Source of the DNA: a virus
Reading direction: 5' to 3' (one strand)
DNA length: 34,225 nucleotides
Virus record (IMG/VR): IMGVR_UViG_3300042564_001227
Location: 1 to 34,225 of that record
Made by a program: the position numbers and the translations under genes. The notes under the pieces are model-generated. The model was not told where the DNA came from and ran no database searches. It saw nothing but the letters and a program-made list of their open reading frames with translations. Of this stretch, positions 27,615 to 34,225 are shown piece by piece. How positions within the stretch are numbered: the stretch's first letter is position 1; every line of letters starts with the position of its first letter.

Positions 27615-27953
27615 CTAGGCGTGTCTCCATTGGAGTTCGACATTCTTGCTCATTACAGCCATCATGGTTGCTTGGTCTGACAGGGTTTTCATCTTGGTCT
27701 TGATGCGGTTGTATTCAGCCCTTGCTAGGTCAGCCTTGAGCTTTTCCTCTACTGCTTGCAACTTAGCCACAGCTTGTCGGTCTGCCACAGTACCTGAGTT
27801 GTTGATGAAGGCTAGTGAGATAGCTCGGTCATACGCCGAGTCTGCATCTGCCAGCTTGCACTCAGCATCGTAGAGAGCGTTAGCTCCCCTGTCCATCTCT
27901 TTCGTCAGCCTTTGTAGTTCCTCGACTATGTGGCCTGGTGTAATAATTTCCAT
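27615..27953 (-). CDS. Coiled-coil protein of the recombination block
   Basis: A 112-residue protein (MEIITPGHIVEELQRLTKEMDRG...). It is one long coiled coil: ANALYDAECKLADADSAYDRAISLAFI, then LQAVEEKLKADLARAEYNRIKTKMKTLSDQATMM. This 'leaa...yadAesayd.a.s.af' layout occurs next to exonuclease/recombinase genes in other actinophages as I remember it, with no known activity. It may bridge nuclease and annealing protein. It overlaps the upstream small gene by 74 nt. Confidence 0.72.
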   Translation of the reverse strand: MEIITPGHIVEELQRLTKEMDRGANALYDAECKLADADSAYDRAISLAFINNSGTVADRQAVAKLQAVEEKLKADLARAEYNRIKTKMKTLSDQATMMAVMSKNVELQWRHA

Positions 27954-28095
27954 TTTTTAGTCTTGTTGCCCTCTCTCTTTGTACTTGCCAAATGTTGCTT
28001 ACTAGGTCAAACTCATTCAGCATAAATTGTTCTTGTAGGCACTCTTGAGTTTCAAGAATTGAGGCTATCAGAATCCTCTTTGCTTGTGAGTCCAT
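27880..28095 (-). CDS. Hypothetical small protein between recombination genes
   Basis: A 71-residue protein (MDSQAKRILIASILETQECLQEQF...). An acidic helical first half is followed by a basic polar tail (RERATRLKNGNYYTRPHSRGTTKADERDG). AAGG lies 9 nt before ATG 28095. It starts 44 nt inside the annealing-protein gene and ends 74 nt inside the coiled-coil gene. The overlaps are long, so the C-terminal part may be fortuitous. Function is unknown. Confidence 0.55.
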   Translation of the reverse strand: MDSQAKRILIASILETQECLQEQFMLNEFDLVSNIWQVQRERATRLKNGNYYTRPHSRGTTKADERDGQGS

Positions 28096-28573
28096 TAGCT
28101 ATTGCCTTGATCTTGTCGAGAGTTGCGGTTGATGCTCCACCTGTTTTGGCTTCGCTATACAACAATCGTAAACCCTCGATGTCACTCCCTAAAGCGTCAG
28201 CCATTGAGAGCCAGTCTTTAGCAGTTGCTTTTGTATATGTTGCAACCTTGTTCATCTCCTCTCGGCTTGGTCTTTTTCCTTTAGGACTAAACTCACCACC
28301 GAGTGCCGAGATTGCTCTACCCAAAGCTGAGGTCGCACAGTTCTCGACATGACTAATTTTGTTTACAGGTGAAGTGCCAATGCGTTCCTCGGCAAAGTCA
28401 ACTGTGGTTGGGTGCTTGTCGTTCTTGTCTGTCCAGACCGAAGCCTTGATGATGACTTGATTGTCTGTCTGACTAACAATGTCAAGCTTGAACCGACCTG
28501 CCGGAAACCTTTTCCAAAATAAGTCAATGCGTTCTTGAACAGTTTGATATTCATTGAGGTTGAAGTGTGCCAT
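28052..28573 (-). CDS. ERF-like single-strand annealing protein
   Basis: A 173-residue protein. The core SHVENCATSALGRAISALGGEFSPKGKRPSREEM fits the ERF-family hallmark 'E..etsAlGRAla.lG', with a preceding strand VIIKASVWTDKNDKHPTTVDFAEE. A C-terminal helical domain (TAKDWLSMADALGSDIEGLRLLYSEAK) follows. It should anneal complementary single strands made by the YqaJ exonuclease encoded immediately upstream, forming a Red-like recombination pair. It is shorter than phage P22 Erf, and the assignment rests on the core motif and the nuclease neighbour. Confidence 0.78.
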   Translation of the reverse strand: MAHFNLNEYQTVQERIDLFWKRFPAGRFKLDIVSQTDNQVIIKASVWTDKNDKHPTTVDFAEERIGTSPVNKISHVENCATSALGRAISALGGEFSPKGKRPSREEMNKVATYTKATAKDWLSMADALGSDIEGLRLLYSEAKTGGASTATLDKIKAIANGLTSKEDSDSLNS

Positions 28574-29464
28574 TTACTTTGCCCTTTCGTGGTGTAGGTA
28601 TGGTGCGCCACCAGCTCTTGATCTAAGACTGAGCAGATGCTCTCCGTAGATTAGACCTCGCTTTGCCCCATCCATTGCTTGTATAACTCTAGCCTTTAGC
28701 TCTGTCATTTTGGCGTTAGCCTTCTCTGCATCTGTGACCGAGTTGATGTAGTGCATCCCCAAGTCATCAAGGTCAACTTCGCTGTCTGAGATACCAGGCG
28801 ATAAAGCTCTGACTGTTTCTAGTGTTGAGTTGCTGCCATCCCAGTAAGGCATTTTCATATCTAGGCAAGCCTGACGGAATCTGACAGCAGCATCCCAAAG
28901 CGTTTCAGCCTCGAACTCATCCCACTCGATGTCAAACTCCATGTAGCTCGACCCTGCGAGTGCAACTAACTTAGCTTGCTTGATACCGAATACTCTCATG
29001 TACCAAAGCACCTGCGCTCGATAAGCCTGTGGAACACCTGACCAGTAATCCCTAGAGAACTTGACCTCGACAATCCCCCACTCACCATCAGCCGTTTTGT
29101 AAAGTCCATCGGGGTTAGACCTAGCCCAAGTGTTTTCTTTGTTTGCCCATGTTCCTGTTTCGTAGATTTCTAATTCAGGATGTTCGTCAGCAAACAAGTC
29201 GAGTATCGGTGCTTCAAGTTTTGTACCGAGCTTCATGCTCATATTGGGTGTTACTTCGTCAGGAATCTGTCCTGTCTTTTTAGCCCACTTGGTAATTGCT
29301 GATTCCCAAGCACTTAGTCCGGTGATAGCTGCGATGTCTGAGCCACCGACTGCACCTAGTTCGTTGCGTAGATCGTGCCACTCTTGACTGCCGTTGGCAA
29401 AGTCACCGAGTAGGACTGCATCAAACAACTCGTTAGTTTCGGCTGGTAATTTATTTACTGGCAA
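28574..29464 (-). CDS. YqaJ-type exonuclease (recombination)
   Basis: A 296-residue nuclease taking TTG 29464, behind AGAGAGGGAAACC. GTG 29497 would add 11 residues. Lambda-exonuclease fold motifs: EWHDLRNELGAVGGSDIAAITGLS (substrate arch), MKLGTKLEAPILDLFADEH, WARSNPDGLY (Asp), GIVEVKFSR (ExK) and VPQAYRAQVLWYMRVFG. It resects double-stranded ends for annealing by the downstream protein. The C-terminal helical part ends RSRAGGAPYLHHERAK. It is the first gene of the leftward transcript, divergent from whiB. Confidence 0.92.
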   Translation of the reverse strand: MPVNKLPAETNELFDAVLLGDFANGSQEWHDLRNELGAVGGSDIAAITGLSAWESAITKWAKKTGQIPDEVTPNMSMKLGTKLEAPILDLFADEHPELEIYETGTWANKENTWARSNPDGLYKTADGEWGIVEVKFSRDYWSGVPQAYRAQVLWYMRVFGIKQAKLVALAGSSYMEFDIEWDEFEAETLWDAAVRFRQACLDMKMPYWDGSNSTLETVRALSPGISDSEVDLDDLGMHYINSVTDAEKANAKMTELKARVIQAMDGAKRGLIYGEHLLSLRSRAGGAPYLHHERAK

Positions 29465-29554
29465 GGTTTCCCTCTCTTTTCCTTGTCGCAAGGCCACGTC
29501 AACTCTCTCGGCGTGGCTTTGCTTTTTGTCGTATCTATACCCTATGGTCTAGGT
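29465..29554. promoter_or_regulatory. Divergent control region between the exonuclease and whiB
   Basis: A 90-bp intergenic stretch with a hairpin (29490-29498 with 29512-29520, one wobble pair) and, on the plus strand, a -10 box for whiB. The leftward early promoter should also be here or overlap whiB, but I could not pick its hexamers reliably. Confidence 0.6.
29543..29548 (+). promoter_or_regulatory. -10 box of a leaderless whiB transcript
   Basis: TATGGT (TANNNT form) ends six bases before the ATG, so transcription would start at or next to the A of ATG. No ribosome site is present. TTGCTT 18 bp upstream may be the -35 box. Leaderless mRNAs are common in actinobacteria. Confidence 0.6.
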
Positions 29555-29824
29555 ATGACATTACGCCAGATTGAGCGCAAATATATTGAGTTGCAAGAAG
29601 CAATAAGAAACAATGATGGCGTTGATTGTAGCCAAGTTCCAGAGGTCTTTTTTCCAGAGGATGAGCATGACCCAGCAACTCGAAAGTCAATGGTGCAGGT
29701 AGCAAAAGAAGTCTGCGCTGATTGCCCTGTAAGACTGAGGTGCTTTGACTATGCGTTATCGGCAGGGATGCAAGGCATCTGGGGTGGAACTACTGCTGAG
29801 GAACGACAGAAGCTAAGAGCTTAG
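29555..29824 (+). CDS. whiB: WhiB-family iron-sulfur transcription factor
   Basis: An 89-residue protein from ATG 29555. A longer upstream extension has no support. It carries the four Cys of the [4Fe-4S] cluster (C25, then C54-x2-C57-x5-C63, EVCADCPVRLRCFDYAL) and the turn GMQGIWGGTT, followed by basic ERQKLR for DNA contact. WhiB proteins are confined to actinobacteria and their phages and bind the host sigma factor to redirect transcription; phage versions can also block host WhiB function. It is the only plus-strand gene. Its TAG overlaps the holin stop convergently. Confidence 0.95.
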   Translation: MTLRQIERKYIELQEAIRNNDGVDCSQVPEVFFPEDEHDPATRKSMVQVAKEVCADCPVRLRCFDYALSAGMQGIWGGTTAEERQKLRA

Positions 29825-30009
29825 TCCTCGTTGCTTGGCACATTACGGATAGCAAGAGCTGATCCTGTAACAGTCAGGATTGCGGCAAAGACATTCAGTA
29901 GCGGTGAGGCAAGTTCCTCAGACAAGATACCGATAGCGACCAATAGAGGAACGATTGCGGCAATAACTCCGTAAATCCATTTACGAGTTTCAGGTGTTGG
30001 GTTTAGCAT
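29821..30009 (-). CDS. Holin (two-span)
   Basis: A 62-residue protein from ATG 30009 with GAAAGG ahead. A start at 30045 would add 12 residues. Two membrane spans (about 12-29, IYGVIAAIVPLLVAIGIL, and 37-54, LLNVFAAILTVTGSALAI) joined by SEELASP, a polar start MLNPTPETRKW and a charged end RNVPSNED. This fits the actinophage holin pattern 'p....k.iyg...a.vp.l...G.is...a..ll...a.i......la..n'. It lies downstream of the endolysin gene and is the last gene of the late transcript, converging on whiB. It should form membrane holes that release the endolysin. Confidence 0.8.
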   Translation of the reverse strand: MLNPTPETRKWIYGVIAAIVPLLVAIGILSEELASPLLNVFAAILTVTGSALAIRNVPSNED

Positions 30010-30181
30010 TTGTAGCCTTTCATCTTGTCCTATCAGTTTACCCAACCGAATAAACGCTATCCAGCCAGAAATTGAGGGGCTGTGAGGCTCGTAGAGGGCT
30101 TGGCAGGTCTTAGCCTAAGTGATTCCCTTGCCAAAGCCCAAAGGCCGTCTATGAAGCTTACAGGGCGTTATAGGGCAATAC
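30010..30181. other. Intergenic stretch between endolysin and holin genes
   Basis: 172 bp without a gene. It contains an imperfect inverted repeat (30096-30105 with 30129-30139, one bulge) and an inner CTTAGCCTAAG palindrome, but no T run. It could reduce holin expression or stabilise the late mRNA. A tRNA was considered and not supported. Confidence 0.5.
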
Positions 30182-30940
30182 CTATGGAAGTCTGCCCCAA
30201 GTAACCCAGCCAACAACGCCATCTACCCTGATGCCCTGCTCACGCTGGAACTGCCTGACTCTGGCATCGGTGATTGGGCCAAAGATGCCGTCAGCTTTGA
30301 TACCTAGAACGCTCTGAAGGTACTTGACATTCGAGCCTGTTGATCCACGCTTTAGGAATCTAATTAGTCTTGGCTTGTTGCTGGTCGGTGGTGGTGTTGG
30401 GATAACCGGTGCGATAGGTGCGACTGCCTGAGATGCTCTCTTGTTGCACTCGGCAACGATGTAGTCAAGCTGTGAAAGAATGAATGGCCCTGGGCAAGCT
30501 GTGGCTGAATACTGCTGATGCCAAGCAATAAAGAACTCGCTCTGTACCTGAGTCTTGATGTTTTTAGCAAAGCCTCGGTTAGCTCTTGGGGAGATGCTTG
30601 CATGAAAGATAATGACATCTATCAAAGCCTCGATAGCGGCAGATGACACAGGCCAATCGCCACCGACAGATGAGTTGTCAATCTCAAAGGTGACAGCACT
30701 AGGGTCAGGCTGACCACCTGTTGAGTAAGGTCTGCGCTCAGGGTTTACGATTCCTGTTACTGCACCTGAGTTGGAGATGTGATAGGTCGGGTGAGAGTTG
30801 CGACTGTTGGCGTTAGCAACATAGTTGAGGCCGTTGGTTCCTGCCACATGGTGAATGACTACTCCGTTGATAGCTTGCCCATTACGAGAGCCACCGAATC
30901 CGTTGTCTTGTATTCCTGCAACCTTTGGATACCAGCTCAT
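30182..30940 (-). CDS. Endolysin: N-acetylmuramoyl-L-alanine amidase with peptidoglycan-binding domain
   Basis: A 252-residue cell-wall hydrolase. The N-terminal Amidase_2 domain (about 1-165) has VVIHHVAGTNG with a zinc His near 30-31, HPTYHISNSGAVTGIV, and WHQQYSATACPGPF with His141 and Cys149. A Pro-rich linker (about 172-186) leads to a PG_binding_1 domain (about 190-252): RFLKRGSTGSNVKYLQSVLG, GIFGPITDARVRQFQREQGI, DGVVGWVTWGRL. It cleaves the amide between the sugar chain and stem peptide at lysis. No signal peptide, so it needs the holin. Its start overlaps the coiled-coil/TM gene stop. Confidence 0.95.
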   Translation of the reverse strand: MSWYPKVAGIQDNGFGGSRNGQAINGVVIHHVAGTNGLNYVANANSRNSHPTYHISNSGAVTGIVNPERRPYSTGGQPDPSAVTFEIDNSSVGGDWPVSSAAIEALIDVIIFHASISPRANRGFAKNIKTQVQSEFFIAWHQQYSATACPGPFILSQLDYIVAECNKRASQAVAPIAPVIPTPPPTSNKPRLIRFLKRGSTGSNVKYLQSVLGIKADGIFGPITDARVRQFQREQGIRVDGVVGWVTWGRLP

Positions 30941-31185
30941 TATTTTCCTATCACTGTTAGTAGTAAACCGATTATTGAAACTATTGCGGCTGTCAAGCCT
31001 GTGTAAGCAACTCGCTCAATCCAAGCAAGTCTGGCAAGGGTCAGCTCTACTTCTCTGATTCTGTCCGGCACATCGTCAAGGTGATCTAGTTTCTGCAACA
31101 CCTGAATAAGAATCTGTCCATGCTCAAGTTGCTTCTTGTAGATGTCGGCCTGAGTGATCCGAACTGAAGTAGTTTCCTCAGACAT
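30940..31185 (-). CDS. Coiled-coil protein with C-terminal membrane anchor (XhlA-like)
   Basis: An 81-residue protein. A polar, coiled-coil-prone first part (ITQADIYKKQLEHGQILIQVLQKLDHLDDVPDRIREVELTLARLAWIERVAY) is followed by a single membrane span (about 62-79, GLTAAIVSIIGLLLTVIG). This layout matches XhlA/haemolysin-type lysis accessory proteins that assist holins. It lies directly upstream of the endolysin gene with a 1-nt overlap on both sides. It probably helps time lysis, though a spanin-like role cannot be excluded. Confidence 0.75.
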   Translation of the reverse strand: MSEETTSVRITQADIYKKQLEHGQILIQVLQKLDHLDDVPDRIREVELTLARLAWIERVAYTGLTAAIVSIIGLLLTVIGK

Positions 31186-31433
31186 TAGTTTTTAGTTTCC
31201 GAATCTTGTTGAACTGGTGCTATAAAGATGTCTAGGTCTGTGTCGTAAGTAAATCCAACGCCAGCGTAAACACCTCTTATTTTTCCATTGTAGCTTGTTC
31301 TTTTACACACTTGACCTCTAAAGTTTCCATACCAAGTTTCGGTATCTAATCCCTCAATGGTTTCGGTTTCGTCAATACCAACGATAACTTCTGTAACAAT
31401 ATTGTTGTCATCTAAAAAAGCGTAATGAGCCAT
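31185..31433 (-). CDS. Small conserved aquatic-phage protein (MAHYAFLD type)
   Basis: An 82-residue protein: MAHYAFLDDNNIVTEVIVGID, then TWYGNFRGQVCKRTSYNGKIRGVYAGVGFTYDTDLDIFIAP. I recall this pattern ('MAHfA.ld.nNiV..ViV', 'kqTSYN...R..yAGiG..Yd...daFi.P') as a frequent uncharacterised protein in cyanophages and pelagiphages, usually near tail fibre genes. Here it lies between the glycine-rich fibre and the lysis genes, so it is probably a small structural part or fibre accessory. It is linked by one-base overlaps to both neighbours. Confidence 0.8.
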   Translation of the reverse strand: MAHYAFLDDNNIVTEVIVGIDETETIEGLDTETWYGNFRGQVCKRTSYNGKIRGVYAGVGFTYDTDLDIFIAPVQQDSETKN

Positions 31434-32269
31434 TATGCTGCCCAGCTAACATTGCCAGTTCCTGCGGTTATTGTGGTTACTTTATTAAGACCAACAGTTG
31501 TTGTTGTTCCTGTTAAGCCAGCCCCAATAGTAATAGTGAAAGCTGATGGATAGCGTAGGATTACAACGCCAGAACCTCCAGAGCCAGAGGCAGTTCCAGA
31601 GCGACCACCACCACCGCCGCCGCCTGTGTTTACAGTTCCAGAACCAAAAACTGAAGCACCGCCTCCTGGTTGTGCTACACCATTTCTAGTAGCACCAGAG
31701 CCAGCCCCACCGCTTGCGCGAAAAACAGATGTTCCAGTAATAGATGATGCAAGTCCTAGACCAGCATTTGTAACCTGTGCGGCTCCACCTGACCCACCAC
31801 CGTTTCCTCCGTATGTGCTTCCACCTGACCCACCATTGAAGCCCTGATTTGCAGTTCCAGTTCCTGCTGCTCCAGCCAAAGCACCACCACCACCACCAGA
31901 ACCACCATTACCACCTGGACTGCTTGAGTAGTATCCACCGCCACCGCCACCAGTAGATGAAATTGTAGAGAAAGATGAGGCCACTCCGTTATTTGTTGGA
32001 GCAGCAATAGATGAGCCACCTGGGCCACCGGCACCAATAGTTACAGCGTAGTTTGTGCTAGTCCTTAGAGTAAGTGCGCTTTCTGCACCAGAACCACCGC
32101 CAGAAGATTCCCCAATTACAGAAGAGCGATATCCACCAGAACCACCACCACCATTACCTCTGGTGTCTGCGCCATCGCTACCGCCTCCACCACCACCAGC
32201 AATGACTAAGTATTCAACAAATAATTGAGCAGCAGCAGAACTCAAAATCCCTAAAGGTATTAGTCCCAT
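31433..32269 (-). CDS. Glycine-rich tail fibre / adhesin-like protein
   Basis: A 278-residue protein. It opens with IPLGILSSAAAQLFVEYLVIAGGGGGGSDG and has repeated runs of Gly with Ser/Ala/Thr (GGGGSGGYRS, TGGGGGGYYSS, GGSGGGGGALAG). It ends with GGSGVVILRYPSAFTITIGA and a beta-rich tail. Similar glycine-rich domains, with the phrase 'sGvViiRY', form polyglycine-II sheet bundles at fibre tips in T-even-like phages and are common in aquatic phages. It likely recognises the host surface. It sits between minor tail and lysis genes. Confidence 0.85.
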   Translation of the reverse strand: MGLIPLGILSSAAAQLFVEYLVIAGGGGGGSDGADTRGNGGGGSGGYRSSVIGESSGGGSGAESALTLRTSTNYAVTIGAGGPGGSSIAAPTNNGVASSFSTISSTGGGGGGYYSSSPGGNGGSGGGGGALAGAAGTGTANQGFNGGSGGSTYGGNGGGSGGAAQVTNAGLGLASSITGTSVFRASGGAGSGATRNGVAQPGGGASVFGSGTVNTGGGGGGGRSGTASGSGGSGVVILRYPSAFTITIGAGLTGTTTTVGLNKVTTITAGTGNVSWAA

Positions 32270-32658
32270 TAGACAGCCGTTGCGTTACCAATAACTCGAT
32301 ACGAGTTTGTAGCCACACACAATACAGTTACAGCATCGTAGCGAGTGAGGATTGCGTAAGCTGTTCCAGCCGTTCCTCGACCAGCAAGGGTCACAGCGGT
32401 TGATGCTCTGTTGATCGTTACAGTCCCAGCACCATCTCTAAGGATGTCAACACGCTCGCCTGGCTCAAAGGCTGTGGCTGTTGAGAAGGTCACAGTCTGT
32501 GCTGAGGCAGAGTCAAACTCTAAGATTTTGTAGCGGTCACTTGTTACTGCTGTGTAAGCCGTAACAGTAGAAGCTGTCAGGGTTGTTTCGTTAGACAGAT
32601 AGAGGTTCACATCTGCGGCATCTAGTCTCGTAAAAGACTCAAATACTTTTCTTGGCAT
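32269..32658 (-). CDS. Minor tail / fibre component
   Basis: A 129-residue protein starting MPRKVFESFTRLDAADVNLYL, a common opening of small actinophage tail-tip proteins ('f.a.d.lta.dvN.yl'). The rest is beta-rich (TVTAYTAVTSDRYKILEFDSASAQTVTFS, ERVDILRDGAGTVTINR, DAVTVLCVATNSYRVIG), resembling a phage fibre base or appendage domain. It follows the hub C-half gene by 10 nt and precedes the glycine-rich fibre. It may attach that fibre to the tail tip. Confidence 0.75.
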   Translation of the reverse strand: MPRKVFESFTRLDAADVNLYLSNETTLTASTVTAYTAVTSDRYKILEFDSASAQTVTFSTATAFEPGERVDILRDGAGTVTINRASTAVTLAGRGTAGTAYAILTRYDAVTVLCVATNSYRVIGNATAV

Positions 32659-32668
32659 GGTTTCCTTA

Positions 32669-34087
32669 CTATGGGCCTAGTATGTTCTGGTTGAGGATAC
32701 CCTTGTTATCGCTGTCCAGAATAAACATGTTTCGTTCGTTCCTAAGTCTAAATTCTATCTCATGGCTGGTGATGGTTATGCGGTGCGAAATACCTGTGAT
32801 TAGCCCAGCCGTAATCTTTGGATCTCCAATCCTGTTTGGGGTAAAGCTAACGCTGATGTAATCGTCAATCTCTAGGTCTAGCACCTGAAGGCGTTCCTCA
32901 ATGCTTAGGTTGCTGAGGTCAACAGTAATCGAGTCAACCCTTAGAGTCGGTTCGTAATAGTAAGTCAAGAGGTCAACTGCCACATCTAATGCACCTTGGT
33001 CGGTTGAGTTCAGCAGGTTAGTAATCGAGTAGCTTCTCACGCCGTAGAGTCGTTTTGAGCCTGGTGCTGAGGCAACCTGTATCTCGCTGAAAGGGTCTTG
33101 GGTAGTTCCTTCAACCTCGTTGTAAAGAAACTCTGATCCGTAGGAAACATCTATCTTGGTGAACCGAATACCTGTACCAGCGTCTGTAAATTGAACCGGA
33201 GTTGGCTCTGGGTTGGTGACTGTGACAGTTAGCAAAGATGGTGCGTTGCCAGCAGAGGCAGGGAAAGCTGGGGTAATCTCCACCGATGCGCTGTAAGGGC
33301 CAGAGTAGTCAGAACCAGCAGCAGTAGCCACAGCGTTGATAGCGGCAACTCGATAGTAATACTTTGTTCCTGGTGTTAGACCTGTGTTGGTGTAGGTAAG
33401 GGTTGTTGTGCCTGTGTTGGCTACAAGAGTTGAGAAGTTGATGTTGTCCGTTGAACGCTGAATCCTGTATCCAGTAACAGCCTTGCCACCATTGTCTGTT
33501 GGTGCTGTCCAAGTAATTGTTGCGCTAGTTCCAGTAGAGCTGGCAGTAGGAGTGCCTGGTGCGATAGGCAGAGTGTCATAAACAACCTCAAAAACTAGCG
33601 AACCATTTGAAGGTGTAATCCCACCACCACTAACAAGTCCATTGTCAGTAAAGTTTCCACCTGCTGAAGTGGTGTCCATCTTGATTGAAGCACCAAAGGC
33701 TGTGTCAACAGAGTAAGTTACCTGAGCGGTGGTTTCTTTTGTAAAACCAATCCAATAGCTTGTGTTAGCAAAGATAGATCGCGTTAGACCTACACCAACT
33801 TGATAAGGGGTTTGCGAGTTAGGCAGCGTAAAGACACTAGAGTAAACTCCACCCTGTCCTGCGCTGTTCCACATAGCAAAGGCAGTTGTGGCGTTCGAGC
33901 TGTTGTAAGCCGTTAGCTCTATGTAGAGAGCAGATACCAAAGCTGGCTTGGCAGCAGCTCCTGTCTTACCAGGTGCATCCCTACCAGAGATGTCGGGCAT
34001 GGTAATAAGTTGGGCAATGTTGTATGGCGGTCTAAAACCATAGAAAGGGTCAGCTCTCCTGACAGCACCATTACTGTAACTGGTCAT
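32669..34087 (-). CDS. Tail hub C-terminal half with sugar-binding-like and FN3 domains
   Basis: A 472-residue protein from ATG 34087, in frame with the upstream hub gene and separated from it by two TAG codons. Three parts: (a) about 1-170, a beta-sandwich (ITMPDISGRDAPGKTG, YIELTAYNS, YWIGFTKETTAQVTY), possibly carbohydrate-binding; (b) about 175-273, a fibronectin type III domain (ATITWTAPTDNGGKAVTGYRIQ, TNTGLTPGTKYYYRVAAIN); (c) about 300-455, the usual C-terminal hub region (IRFTKIDVSYGSEFLYNEV, RVDSITVDL, ERLQVLDLEIDDYISVSFTP, AGLITGISHRIT). Part (c) normally follows directly on the sequence at the middle of the 1-1174 protein. No good ribosome site precedes its ATG. Confidence 0.85.
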   Translation of the reverse strand: MTSYSNGAVRRADPFYGFRPPYNIAQLITMPDISGRDAPGKTGAAAKPALVSALYIELTAYNSSNATTAFAMWNSAGQGGVYSSVFTLPNSQTPYQVGVGLTRSIFANTSYWIGFTKETTAQVTYSVDTAFGASIKMDTTSAGGNFTDNGLVSGGGITPSNGSLVFEVVYDTLPIAPGTPTASSTGTSATITWTAPTDNGGKAVTGYRIQRSTDNINFSTLVANTGTTTLTYTNTGLTPGTKYYYRVAAINAVATAAGSDYSGPYSASVEITPAFPASAGNAPSLLTVTVTNPEPTPVQFTDAGTGIRFTKIDVSYGSEFLYNEVEGTTQDPFSEIQVASAPGSKRLYGVRSYSITNLLNSTDQGALDVAVDLLTYYYEPTLRVDSITVDLSNLSIEERLQVLDLEIDDYISVSFTPNRIGDPKITAGLITGISHRITITSHEIEFRLRNERNMFILDSDNKGILNQNILGP

Positions 34088-34090
34088 CTA

Positions 34091-34225
34091 CTACAACACC
34101 CACTCAGTAGCGTAAGACTCAAAGGCTCGCTCAGGTTGGTAGTCAGGTGCTTCTGGGTCTGTCGAGTTGTAAACAGGATCGTTAGCACCATCGAAGTAAG
34201 CATCTACAACAGGTGTTGCTTCAAT
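34091..34225 (-). CDS. 3' end of the tail hub N-half gene (same gene as 1-1174)
   Basis: This is the end of the gene that begins at 1174. Bases 34099-34225 duplicate 1-127, and only 34091-34098 are additional. The protein ends ...EWVL and stops at TAG. A second TAG (34088-34090) and the ATG of the following gene (34085-34087) come next, all in the same frame. It should be counted once in the circular genome. Confidence 0.8.
   Translation of the reverse strand: MEATPVVDAYFDGANDPVYNSTDPEAPDYQPERAFESYATEWVL
34099..34225. repeat. Right copy of 127-bp terminal direct repeat (circular overlap)
   Basis: Exact copy of bases 1-127. Removing one copy joins position 34098 to position 1 and restores one uninterrupted reading frame across the junction. 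That supports circular closure. Confidence 0.9.

Noticed and set aside
30046-30181. Folded stretch between endolysin and holin considered as a tRNA or small RNA gene
   Set aside because: No T-loop or anticodon stem fits, the inverted repeat is bulged, and there is no promoter or terminator. Kept only as an intergenic inverted repeat.
34088-34093. Amber recoding (TAG as sense) to explain the two TAG codons between hub halves
   Set aside because: Other genes, such as the large terminase, the chaperone G-frame and whiB, end properly at TAG, and no suppressor tRNA was seen, so genome-wide recoding is unlikely. Local read-through remains open.
1-34225. Integrase, excisionase, repressor, CRISPR array, toxin-antitoxin pair or restriction endonuclease
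   Set aside because: All frames were read for these. None was recognised, so no lysogeny or defence cassette is claimed.

Overview
The window holds one complete genome of a small tailed phage (siphovirus type), linearised at an arbitrary point. The first 127 bases recur exactly as the last 127 (1-127 and 34099-34225). This is the overlap expected of a circular assembly, so the unit genome is 34,098 bp and one tail gene runs across the junction. The likely host is an actinobacterium with moderate or low G+C, such as a freshwater planktonic lineage. The reasons are a WhiB-type iron-sulfur regulator, an actinobacterial-type SOS (LexA) box occurring three times, an actinophage-style gene set, and a peptidoglycan amidase. 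I see no integrase, excisionase, repressor, tRNA, CRISPR array or insertion sequence, so the phage looks virulent, or temperate only by an unrecognised route.

Apart from whiB (29555-29824, + strand), every supported gene is on the minus strand. In transcription order, right to left, there are four blocks. (1) A recombination and replication block (about 29.5 to 18.3 kb): YqaJ-type exonuclease, ERF-like annealing protein, small zinc and coiled-coil proteins, two HNH proteins, a winged-helix initiator-like protein, DnaB-type helicase, an SSB-like protein, RusA resolvase, many tiny genes, metallophosphoesterase, DNA methyltransferase, a FmdB-type zinc ribbon and another HNH nuclease. (2) A compositionally distinct, GC-rich block (about 17.9 to 15.0 kb) with two non-coding stretches. 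One carries three SOS boxes, five ACCGAAT repeats and a promoter on phased A-tracts. The other carries G-rich repeats and a strong inverted repeat directly upstream of the terminase genes. (3) A head and tail block (about 15 kb to the left end): small and large terminase, portal, protease, major capsid, a glycosyltransferase-methyltransferase-glycosyltransferase cassette, connectors, major tail protein, frameshifted tail chaperones, tape measure and tail hub. (4) Across the junction, from the right end back to 29.8 kb: the second hub half, fibre-like proteins including a glycine-rich protein, and the lysis genes.

Observations most worth a second look: the tail hub is split into two proteins by two in-frame amber codons, with binding-type modules inserted at the split; a triple SOS-box cluster and a curved-DNA promoter sit above an unknown operon; a sugar-modification cassette interrupts the structural genes; the capsid gene is isolated between two terminators with a repeated element upstream; the only opposite-strand gene, whiB, looks leaderless; and many small membrane proteins, several under 60 residues, are tucked between replication genes.
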